The translations under genes were made by a program, and so were the position numbers. Shown piece by piece: positions 55,817 through 64,000 of a stretch of 64,000 nt of DNA. Source of the DNA: Muribaculaceae bacterium (lineage in GTDB: Bacteria; Bacteroidota; Bacteroidia; Bacteroidales; Muribaculaceae); the NCBI GenBank assembly GCA_029051525.1, contig JAIDKG010000099.1, positions 1 to 64,000 of the forward strand, written 5' to 3'. The notes beneath the pieces were generated by a model. It saw nothing but the letters and a program-made list of their open reading frames with translations. It ran no database searches and was not told the origin of the DNA. Numbering within the stretch: position 1 is the first letter of the stretch; the number at the start of each line of letters is the position of its first letter.

Positions 55817-55824
55817 TAATTTTG
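55817..55824 (+). promoter_or_regulatory. -7 element for rsfS-ftsH
   Basis: TAATTTTG. Confidence 0.5.
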
Positions 55825-55918
55825 TTGTTATAAAACATAGAAGGGTGGGAGCCATCTTAGGCTCCCACCCCTATTGACAATAATAATGTATTAATACTCA
55901 ACTACTTAACCCTACCAT

Positions 55919-56278
55919 ATGCAATCACCCAATGAGCTGCAGGCAGCTATCATCGAAGCCATCTACGACAAGAAAGGGCAGAAAATCCAGCTAATCGACC
56001 TCTCGGAGATCGAATGCAGCCCCGCGCCGGCCCTTATCATCTGTCAGGCCCGATCTTCAGCCCAGGTCAGCGCAATCGCCGACAATGTGCGCGAAGAGGT
56101 GTCTCGCCAGCTTCATATCAAACCCTATGCCACCGACGGCTATCGCAATGCCCAGTGGATTATCGTAGACTATGGTTCGGTGATGCTTCATGTCTTCCAG
56201 CCTGAAGTGCGAGAATTCTATCGCCTCGAGGAGCTATGGAGCGACGGCAAATCGACCGAACTCCCTGATATCGACTAA
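55919..56278 (+). CDS. rsfS: ribosome silencing factor
   Basis: IEAIYDKKGQKIQLIDLSEI...ALIICQARSSAQVSAIADNV...WIIVDYGSVMLHVFQPEVREFYRLEELWSD. Confidence 0.96.
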   Translation: MQSPNELQAAIIEAIYDKKGQKIQLIDLSEIECSPAPALIICQARSSAQVSAIADNVREEVSRQLHIKPYATDGYRNAQWIIVDYGSVMLHVFQPEVREFYRLEELWSDGKSTELPDID

Positions 56279-56371
56279 CTCTCCCTGCATATTCTACTCT
56301 CCATCACAATCTCCTCATCACATACCTGCCCGGCCGTTTGATATCGGGCAGCCTACATTTTCCGGACAACT

Positions 56372-58489
56372 ATGAACCTTATACCCAAAAAGAACAACCG
56401 CTCTCCGCAGAGGAGACCTGCATTCAATATGTATTGGATGTATGCACTCATCATACTTTGTCTGCTCGGCCTTTACTATTTTCAGGACAATTCGCAGACC
56501 AAGTCGGTCAACTGGACCCAATTTGAAGATGCTGCCGCATCGGGTCAGTTTGAAAAAATCGTGGTGCTCTCCGAAAGTGGAATAGCCGAGGGTCAGCTCA
56601 ACGACACGGGGCTGAAGATGCAACATATCGACCCGAAATACTCCGCTTCGTCAGAAATCAAACTGAAGGCCACTATCCCTTCGGCCGATAAGATCAGCAA
56701 TAAGATCGAGGAATGGAACGCCCAGCTCAAAAGCGAAGGGAAACCTGAAATCGATGTGACCTATGAGCGCGGCTCCGACTTGATGAAAATATTCTGGTAT
56801 TTCGGCCCGATCGCACTCTTCATATTATTCATGGTTTTGATGTCGCGACGCATGAGCAATGGTGCCGGAGGTGGCGGCGGTATTTTCAATGTGGGAAAAT
56901 CGCGAGCCAAGGTTTTCGACAAGTCGGGTGGCACAAATGTCACTTTCAAGGATGTGGCCGGTCTGGCCGAAGCCAAGGTGGAAATCGAGGAGATTGTGGA
57001 GTTTCTTAAGAATCCGCAGCGCTACACCGAATTGGGCGCCAAAATCCCGCGCGGCGCTCTCCTCGTAGGCCCTCCGGGCACCGGTAAGACCCTGCTGGCC
57101 AAGGCTGTGGCAGGCGAGGCCAATGTGCCTTTCCTCTCTACTTCGGGTTCTGATTTCGTGGAGATGTTTGTGGGCGTCGGTGCGGCTCGTGTGCGCGACC
57201 TCTTCAAGCAGGCTGCCGAGAAAGCTCCTTGTATCGTATTTATCGATGAGATTGATGCCGTGGGCCGCGCCCGTGGCAAAAACCCCAGCATGGGGGGCAA
57301 TGATGAGCGCGAGAATACGCTCAACCAGATGCTTACCGCCATGGATGGATTCGGCTCCAACAATGGTGTGATAATTCTGGCCGCCACCAACCGTGCCGAT
57401 ATGCTCGACAAGGCGCTCCTGCGTCCGGGCCGATTCGACCGCCAGATTTATGTGGATCTGCCTGAACTCACCGACCGCATTGAGATCTTTAATGTGCATC
57501 TGCGCAATCTGAAGGTCGACAGCAAGCTCGATGTGGAGCAACTGGCTCGCCAGACTCAGGGTTTCTCAGGTGCCGATATCGCCAATGTATGTAATGAGGC
57601 GGCCCTCATAGCAGCCCGAAATAATAAAGATTCTGTCGACTTCGGAGATTTCATGGGAGCCATCGACCGCATTGTGGGTGGCCTCGAGAAGCGCTCGCGC
57701 ATCATCACCCCGGAGGAGAAAGTGTCGATTGCCACTCATGAGGCCGGCCATGCCACCATCTCATGGCTGCTGCAGTATGGTGATCCGCTGGTGAAGGTCA
57801 CTATAGTGCCGCGTGGCCGCGCATTGGGTGCCGCATGGTATGCTCCGGAAGCCCGGCAGATCGTGCCCACCCAGGCTCTGCTCGACTCTATATGCGGGCT
57901 GCTCGGTGGCCGCGCGGCCGAGGAGGTATTCCTCGGGCAGGTGGGCACCGGCGCCAGCAATGATTTGGAGCGCGTCACGAAGATTGCCCGTGCCATGGTG
58001 ATTATGTATGGCATGAGTGATAAGCTCCCTAACCTCAATTACGTCGACAGCTCCGGTCAGGACTACGGATTCCAGAAACCCTACTCGGAAGAGACCGCCA
58101 AACTGATCGACGATGAGGTGACCCGCATTATCAATGAGCAGTATGAGCGCGCCAAGTCGATTCTCAAGGAATACGCCAAGCAGCATAATGCCATCCGCGA
58201 TCTTCTCATAGAGCGCGAAGTGATTCTCCACGACGATGTGGAGGCCATTCTGGGAAAACGCAAATGGAAATCGCGCACCGATGAGATTATCGAACTCAAC
58301 GCCGCCGATTCCAAGGCTCGCGCTGAGAAGAAGGAGGGGGACGACGACTGCAATACGGCCCCAAAGAATGACGATTCCGCACCTTCCCACCGCTCAGCTT
58401 CTGCATCAAAAGGCGCCACCGCGTCCCATGTCGACGACGACGACGATGCCGGGACTCCACCCGAATTCCTCCACACCGACAAGGAATAG
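56372..58489 (+). CDS. ftsH: ATP-dependent zinc metalloprotease FtsH
   Basis: [42 protein letters not shown]. Confidence 0.98.
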   Translation: MNLIPKKNNRSPQRRPAFNMYWMYALIILCLLGLYYFQDNSQTKSVNWTQFEDAAASGQFEKIVVLSESGIAEGQLNDTGLKMQHIDPKYSASSEIKLKATIPSADKISNKIEEWNAQLKSEGKPEIDVTYERGSDLMKIFWYFGPIALFILFMVLMSRRMSNGAGGGGGIFNVGKSRAKVFDKSGGTNVTFKDVAGLAEAKVEIEEIVEFLKNPQRYTELGAKIPRGALLVGPPGTGKTLLAKAVAGEANVPFLSTSGSDFVEMFVGVGAARVRDLFKQAAEKAPCIVFIDEIDAVGRARGKNPSMGGNDERENTLNQMLTAMDGFGSNNGVIILAATNRADMLDKALLRPGRFDRQIYVDLPELTDRIEIFNVHLRNLKVDSKLDVEQLARQTQGFSGADIANVCNEAALIAARNNKDSVDFGDFMGAIDRIVGGLEKRSRIITPEEKVSIATHEAGHATISWLLQYGDPLVKVTIVPRGRALGAAWYAPEARQIVPTQALLDSICGLLGGRAAEEVFLGQVGTGASNDLERVTKIARAMVIMYGMSDKLPNLNYVDSSGQDYGFQKPYSEETAKLIDDEVTRIINEQYERAKSILKEYAKQHNAIRDLLIEREVILHDDVEAILGKRKWKSRTDEIIELNAADSKARAEKKEGDDDCNTAPKNDDSAPSHRSASASKGATASHVDDDDDAGTPPEFLHTDKE

Positions 58490-58529
58490 ACTCCGCCCCG
58501 ACCTCAGGCCTTCATGCCTGATACCATAC

Positions 58530-58586
58530 AAAAGATACCGTGAGGTGATGAAACTGCCCATCGGAATCCACCTCGCGGTATCTTTT
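58530..58586 (+). terminator. terminator after ftsH
   Basis: AAAAGATACCGTGAGGTG...CACCTCGCGGTATCTTTTTT. Confidence 0.75.
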
Positions 58587-58779
58587 TTAAGACAGTATGA
58601 AAACTATTTTTTTAACTATAGTTTTAAACCTCTCCCCTCTCCGGGTGTTTAATCTTATGAACCATCAGTGAGCGATAGTGCAATATCGGCTCCGGCCGGG
58701 CTTATCGGCATCGCGGTGATTCTGACCGATTCCACACCCTATAATCAGAATATATCAACAAACATTTCCTTATAACTCT

Positions 58780-59931
58780 ATGAAATGCAACATTTTGTAT
58801 GCCGGTTCAGCCCTTCTGGCCCTCGGCATGATTTCTACAGGATGTAAGAAAGAGGCTCAGGCCACTCAGCAGGTGCCTGAGCTCGCAGTGATGACCGTCG
58901 CGACTGACGATGCCACACTGATGACTGCCTATCCCACAACTCTCCAGGGTGTCAACGACGTGGAGATTCGCCCTCAGGCTACCGGCTTCCTTACCAAGGT
59001 ATGTGTGAGCGCAGGTCAGCACGTCAGCAAGGGGCAGGTGCTCTTTGAAATCGACAAGGTATCGCTCCAGGCTGCTGTCGACCAGGCTAAAGCCGCTGTG
59101 CAAGTGGCTCAGGCCAATGTCAACACAGCCACCACCAACGCCAACAACAATAAGATGCTTCTCGACAAGAACATCATTGGCGCTCCGGCCTACCAGACCT
59201 CGGTCGATGCCCTCAATGCCGCCAAGGCTCAGCTCAATCAGGCTCAGGCCAATCTCGTGGCCGCTCAGAAAAGTCTCTCTTATTCGGTAGTCACTTCACC
59301 CACTTCGGGCATGGTGGGTACTATCGATTTCAAGGAGGGCACTCTCGTGAGTCCCTCCACTCTGCTCACCGTGGTATCCAACAATGGTGAGATGGAGGCT
59401 CAATTCTCTATGACCGAGAAGGAAATCCTCGCCCTCACCGACAATGGCAGCCGCACCGTGGAGGCCGCCAAAAATCAGATGCCCCCCGTGCAGCTCCAGC
59501 TCGCCAACGGTGAGATCTATGCTCGCCCGGGCAAAATCACTTCTATCTCGGGTGTGCTCGATTCCAACACCGGCAGTGCTCAGGTGAAGGCCACATTCCC
59601 CAACCCCGATGGTATGCTGCGCAGCGGCAACACCGGAAATGTGCTCATCCCCACCACTTCCAACGGTGCAATCCAGATTCCGCAGAGCGCCACTTTCGAA
59701 ATCCAGGATATGAAGTTCTGCTATGTGCTCGGCGACAGCGCCAAGGTGCATTCCACACCCATTCAGGTGTCGGAGCTCAACGATGGCAAGAACTATATCG
59801 TGACCTCCGGTCTGAAGGCCGGCGACCAGATTGTGGTCGAGGGTGTGGGCATCAGCGTGCAGGATGGCATGGTAATCAAACCTAAAAGTCCCGCAGCAGC
59901 TGCCGCAGCCCAGCCTCAGGCAGGTAAGTGA
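58780..59931 (+). CDS. RND efflux periplasmic adaptor (MFP) lipoprotein
   Basis: Lipobox MISTGC; EIRPQATGFLTKVCVSAGQHVSKGQVLFEID; coiled-coil hairpin. Confidence 0.95.
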   Translation: MKCNILYAGSALLALGMISTGCKKEAQATQQVPELAVMTVATDDATLMTAYPTTLQGVNDVEIRPQATGFLTKVCVSAGQHVSKGQVLFEIDKVSLQAAVDQAKAAVQVAQANVNTATTNANNNKMLLDKNIIGAPAYQTSVDALNAAKAQLNQAQANLVAAQKSLSYSVVTSPTSGMVGTIDFKEGTLVSPSTLLTVVSNNGEMEAQFSMTEKEILALTDNGSRTVEAAKNQMPPVQLQLANGEIYARPGKITSISGVLDSNTGSAQVKATFPNPDGMLRSGNTGNVLIPTTSNGAIQIPQSATFEIQDMKFCYVLGDSAKVHSTPIQVSELNDGKNYIVTSGLKAGDQIVVEGVGISVQDGMVIKPKSPAAAAAAQPQAGK

Positions 59932-60046
59932 TAATACATAAATCATTCTGATCATCAGGGCCTGAATTTAACCGATGCCTTAGCGCCCCCATTATCCCAT
60001 AGAAGTGCTGATCATCGCTACCACATGCCCCTCAATGAAATGATAC

Positions 60047-63000
60047 ATGAAACTTGACAATTTTATCAACAGGCCGGTGCTCTCTACCGTAATCTCGATT
60101 TTTATCGTGATTTTCGGTCTGCTGGGTCTCGCCACTATCCCAATCGAGCAGTACCCCTCTATTGCTCCTCCTACCATTCAGGTGTCCACCACCTATACCG
60201 GTGCCAGCGCGCAGTCGGTAATGAACTCCGTGATCGCCCCGCTCGAGGAGCAGATCAATGGCGCGGAGAATATGGACTACATGGTCTCCACAGCCACCAA
60301 CGATGGTCAGGCTGAAATCCAGGTATACTTCAAGCAGGGCATGGACCCCGACATGGCTGCCATCGATGTGCAGAACCGTGTGGCCAAGGCCCAGGCCTAC
60401 CTTCCCGCCGAGGTTACGCAGGTGGGTGTGCTCACCCAGAAGCGACAGACTTCGATGCTTATGGTATGCGGTGTCTACGCTCCGGAAGAGAACTACTCGC
60501 AGCAGTTTATCGAGAACTATGTGTCGATCAACATCCTCCCGCAGGTAAAGCGCGTGTCGGGTGTGGGCGATGCCTCCGCATTCGGTGCCGACTATTCGAT
60601 GCGCATATGGCTCAAGCCCGATGTGATGGCTCAGTATAAACTGATGCCTTCCGACATCACCGCCGCCCTGGCCGAGCAGAACCTCGAGGCCGCTCCGGGT
60701 CAGTTTGGCGAGCAGGGCGACCAGTCGTTCCAATATATCATGAAGTATAAGGGACGTCTTACGGATGCCAAGGAATTCGACGATATCATAATCCGTGCCA
60801 CACCCGATGGTGAGGTGCTCCGACTAAAGGATGTGGCGAAGGTTGAACTCGGACGCCTCACCTACACCATGGGCTCCAAGATCAGCGGTCACCTCGGCTC
60901 CGCGTTCGTGGTATACCAGAGTGCCGGATCCAACGCCACATCGGTAATCGAATCGATCGAGAAGCTCCTCGATGAGGCTAAAAAAGACCTCCCGAAGGGA
61001 CTCATCATCGAGACTCAGATGAGTGCCAACGACTTCCTGTTCGCCTCTATCCATGAGGTGGTGAAGACTCTTATCGAGGCCTTCGTGCTGGTATTCCTCG
61101 TGGTGTTCATCTTCCTTCAGGACTTCCGCTCCACTCTGATTCCTATCATCTCGATTCCGGTGGCCCTGATCGGCACATTCTTCCTCCTCTACATCTTCGG
61201 ATTCACCCTCAACCTCCTCACCCTGGCCGCTCTCGTGCTTGCGATTGCGATTGTGGTCGACGACGCCATCGTGGTCGTGGAGGCTGTCCATGCCAAGCTC
61301 GACCAGGGCTATAAATCGGCAAGGAAAGCCTCTATCGATGCGATGCGCGAAATCGCCGGCGCTCTTATCTCGATCACTCTGGTTATGATGCTGGTGTTTA
61401 TCCCGGTGTCGTTCCTGGGTGGCACTTCCGGTATCTTCTATCGTCAGTTCGGTCTGACGATGGCTATGGCAATCGGCCTTTCGGCAGTCAACGCCCTTAC
61501 CCTCTCGCCGGCCCTCTGCGCCCTCTTCCTCAAGCCTCACAAGAATGAGGATGGTGAGACCGATCCCCTCTCCACCCGAATGAAGAAGGCTTATTCAGCC
61601 GCCGGCGAAGTGGTGACCGAGACCTACAAGCGCCGCTTCCGCCTGAAATTCCCGCCGATTATCACTACCGTGCTCCTCGTGGCAGCCGTGACTTTCCTCG
61701 TGCTGGGATGGTACACATTCGAGAACGTCACCCTCAGTGTGATTGCATGCGTGGTGGCTGTGCTGGCGCTGATCGGTATCTTCTCCAAGGATTTCATCGA
61801 TGCCTTCAACCACCAGTTTGACCGCCTGCTCAATGTATACCGCAAAGTGGTGAAATTCTTCGTGGCCCATAAGGTGACCAGCTTCAGCATCGTGGTGGCC
61901 TCGGTTGCAGTGCTGGTATGGCTTATGTCGATCACCCCCACCGGCCTCGTGCCTAATGAGGATACCGGCACCATCATGGGCGCCGTGACACTCCCCCCGG
62001 CAGCCTCGCAGGAACGCACACAGGTGATTCTCGACCAGGTAGATTCAATCATCGGCACTATCCCCTGCGTGAAGTCGCGCACCCAGATCATGGGCTTCAG
62101 CTTCATCGGTGGCCGAGGCAATACCTATGGCTCTTTCATCATCAAGCTTAAGGACTGGTCGGAGCGTACCGAGCCTCAGGATCAGGCCGATGCCGTGGTG
62201 GCGCAGCTCATCGGCAAGTGTCAGGCCATCAAGGGGGCCACTATCATGTTCTTCCAGCCTCCGATGATTTCGGGCTATTCGATGACCAATGGTTTCGAGA
62301 TCAAGCTTCAGGATAAGACCGGCGGCTCGCTCGAGAGCTTCTTTAAGGTTTACCAGAACTTCATCGGCCAGCTCAACGCCCAGCCCGAAATCCAGATGGC
62401 CTATTCTACCTTCAACCCCACATTCCCGCAGTATATGGTGGAAATCGATGTGGCCAAGGTGAAGCAGGCAGGCCTCACACAGAACGCCATCCTCACCGCC
62501 CTGCAGGGCTACTATGGCGGTATGTATGTGTCGAACTTCAACTCCTACGGTAAGCTCTACCGCGTGATGATGCAGGCCTCGCCCGAGGCCCGCGTATCGC
62601 CCGAGACTCTGAAGCAGATCAAGGTGCGCAATGGCGACCAGATGGCTCCGATCGACAATTTCGTGTCGCTCAAGCGCGTCTACGGCCCCGACCTTATCAA
62701 CCGCTTCAATATGTTTACCTCAATCTCCGTGACCGGTTCGCCGGCTCCGGGTGTATCATCGGGTCAGGCCATCGAAGCCATCAACCGAGTGGCTCAGCAG
62801 ACTCTCCCCGTGGGCTACACCTTCGAATACTCAGGCATGACGCGTGAGGAGGCCACCGGCGGCACATCGATGGGCGCTGTGTTTGCGCTCGTGCTCCTCT
62901 TTGTGTTCCTCGTGCTCTCGGCCCAGTATGAGAGTTATGTGCTCCCGTGGGCCGTGATTTTCTCGGTGCCCTTCGGTCTGATGGGTACATTCATCTTCGC

Positions 63001-63433
63001 CGACATGCGTGATATCTCCAACAACATCTACCTCCAGATTGCACTCATCATGCTTATCGGTCTGCTGGCCAAGAACGCCATCCTTATCGTAGAGTTCGCC
63101 CTCGACCGCCGCAAGACCGGCATGAGCGTGGTCAACGCCGCTATCCAGGGTGCCATGGCGCGTCTGCGCCCGATCCTCATGACCTCGATGGCCATGATCA
63201 TCGGTCTGCTCCCGCTTATGTTTGCGCATGGCGCCGGCAAGAACGGCAACCAGGCTCTCGGCACAGGCGCCGTGGGCGGTATGCTTATCGGCATGGTGTT
63301 CCAGGTAATCATAGTGCCGGCCCTCTTCGTGACATTCCAGCTCATCCAGGAGAAGATATCTCCCGTGAAGTGGAAAGACAAAGATGTGCAGGAACTCAAT
63401 TCCGAAATCGAGCAATACGCAATCAAGAAATAA
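60047..63433 (+). CDS. RND (HAE1/AcrB-type) efflux permease
   Basis: FINRPVLSTVISIFIVIFGLLGLATIPIEQYPSIAPPTIQVSTTYTGASAQ; AIVVDDAIVVVEAV; 1128 aa. Confidence 0.97.
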   Translation: MKLDNFINRPVLSTVISIFIVIFGLLGLATIPIEQYPSIAPPTIQVSTTYTGASAQSVMNSVIAPLEEQINGAENMDYMVSTATNDGQAEIQVYFKQGMDPDMAAIDVQNRVAKAQAYLPAEVTQVGVLTQKRQTSMLMVCGVYAPEENYSQQFIENYVSINILPQVKRVSGVGDASAFGADYSMRIWLKPDVMAQYKLMPSDITAALAEQNLEAAPGQFGEQGDQSFQYIMKYKGRLTDAKEFDDIIIRATPDGEVLRLKDVAKVELGRLTYTMGSKISGHLGSAFVVYQSAGSNATSVIESIEKLLDEAKKDLPKGLIIETQMSANDFLFASIHEVVKTLIEAFVLVFLVVFIFLQDFRSTLIPIISIPVALIGTFFLLYIFGFTLNLLTLAALVLAIAIVVDDAIVVVEAVHAKLDQGYKSARKASIDAMREIAGALISITLVMMLVFIPVSFLGGTSGIFYRQFGLTMAMAIGLSAVNALTLSPALCALFLKPHKNEDGETDPLSTRMKKAYSAAGEVVTETYKRRFRLKFPPIITTVLLVAAVTFLVLGWYTFENVTLSVIACVVAVLALIGIFSKDFIDAFNHQFDRLLNVYRKVVKFFVAHKVTSFSIVVASVAVLVWLMSITPTGLVPNEDTGTIMGAVTLPPAASQERTQVILDQVDSIIGTIPCVKSRTQIMGFSFIGGRGNTYGSFIIKLKDWSERTEPQDQADAVVAQLIGKCQAIKGATIMFFQPPMISGYSMTNGFEIKLQDKTGGSLESFFKVYQNFIGQLNAQPEIQMAYSTFNPTFPQYMVEIDVAKVKQAGLTQNAILTALQGYYGGMYVSNFNSYGKLYRVMMQASPEARVSPETLKQIKVRNGDQMAPIDNFVSLKRVYGPDLINRFNMFTSISVTGSPAPGVSSGQAIEAINRVAQQTLPVGYTFEYSGMTREEATGGTSMGAVFALVLLFVFLVLSAQYESYVLPWAVIFSVPFGLMGTFIFADMRDISNNIYLQIALIMLIGLLAKNAILIVEFALDRRKTGMSVVNAAIQGAMARLRPILMTSMAMIIGLLPLMFAHGAGKNGNQALGTGAVGGMLIGMVFQVIIVPALFVTFQLIQEKISPVKWKDKDVQELNSEIEQYAIKK

Positions 63434-63440
63434 TCACTCC

Positions 63441-63478
63441 CGCTCTCCGGCCGGGCGATCACCGACGGCCGGAGAGCG
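63441..63478 (+). terminator. intra-operon hairpin between permease and outer-membrane factor
   Basis: CGCTCTCCGGCC...GGCCGGAGAGCG. Confidence 0.45.
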
Positions 63479-63507
63479 GATTCATAACCCCATCATCAGC
63501 AATCAAG

Positions 63508-64000
63508 ATGAAAGCCAATATATTCTTACGTTCTGCGGCTATGGTAGTGCTGGCATCCACTCTCTCGAGCTGTCACCTCTACCAGAAATATTCACTGCCG
63601 GAGAATGAAGCGATAGTCGATGACTATAAGAAGGCTCTCGAGGCAAAGCCCGACTCGGCCTCGCTCCCTTATCTGGGATGGCGCGACGTATTTACCGACC
63701 CGCAGCTGCAGTCGCTCATTCAGACCGCCCTCGACAACAATAAGGACCTCGACAATGCCCGACTCAATATCGACATTGCCCGCGCCCAGCTCAAAGGCGC
63801 CCGCCTCAGCTATTTCCCCTCGCTGGCCCTCAGCCCCAACGGCGGGACATCCTCATATGGCGGCAGCCATATGAACTGGAGCTACACAATCCCCCTGGCA
63901 CTCAACTGGGAAATCGACGCCTTCGGCAAAATCCTCAACCGCAAGCGCGGTGCCGAAGTGGCTGTGGAGCAGGCCGAGGATTATCGTCAGGCAGCGCAGT
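63508..64000 (+). CDS. outer membrane efflux lipoprotein (NodT/OprM family), truncated by window end
   Basis: My translation from ATG 63508: MKANIFLRSAAMVVLASTLSSCHLYQKYSLPENE...LGWRDVFTDPQLQSLIQTALDNNKDLDNARLNIDIARAQL; absent from ORF track because it is open-ended. Confidence 0.9.
   Translation, partial: MKANIFLRSAAMVVLASTLSSCHLYQKYSLPENEAIVDDYKKALEAKPDSASLPYLGWRDVFTDPQLQSLIQTALDNNKDLDNARLNIDIARAQLKGARLSYFPSLALSPNGGTSSYGGSHMNWSYTIPLALNWEIDAFGKILNRKRGAEVAVEQAEDYRQAAQ

Overview
The window looks like a Bacteroidales chromosome segment, probably Muribaculaceae-like. That placement is inferred from gene families, TTTG-N19/20-TAnnTTTG promoters and gene order. Most of it is housekeeping: folE, tpiA, serA/serC, uvrB, YgiQ radical SAM, an S9 peptidase, tex, a feoA-feoB fusion, clpC, gyrA, mreBCD-pbp2-rodA, trxA, a glnA-type glutamine synthetase, an OmpR-type two-component pair, mscS, a thiamine cluster (thiD-thiS-thiE2-thiE-thiG-thiC-thiH), Fe-type sod, rsfS-ftsH, and an RND efflux operon cut by the window end. 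I see no rRNA, tRNA, CRISPR array or IS element. The main non-routine signals are: (1) a textbook sigma-54 -24/-12 promoter just upstream of clpC, preceded by three tandem 33-bp repeats placed like an enhancer array; (2) a ~23-copy 9-bp minisatellite in the predicted 5' leader of glnA, and a second, unrelated 9-bp minisatellite that forms the C-terminus of ClpC and ends at its stop codon; (3) an AT-rich two-gene cassette flanked by perfect hairpins, encoding a Spi/C10 (streptopain-like) lipoprotein that appears to lack the catalytic His, plus a secreted GDFNNW protein; (4) dispersed intergenic palindromic elements (GAGCGCG motif and a ~100-nt giant hairpin); (5) a Fur-like 7-1-7 operator and structured leader in front of feoAB; (6) a thiamine cluster with no visible TPP riboswitch and with thiF apparently relocated.
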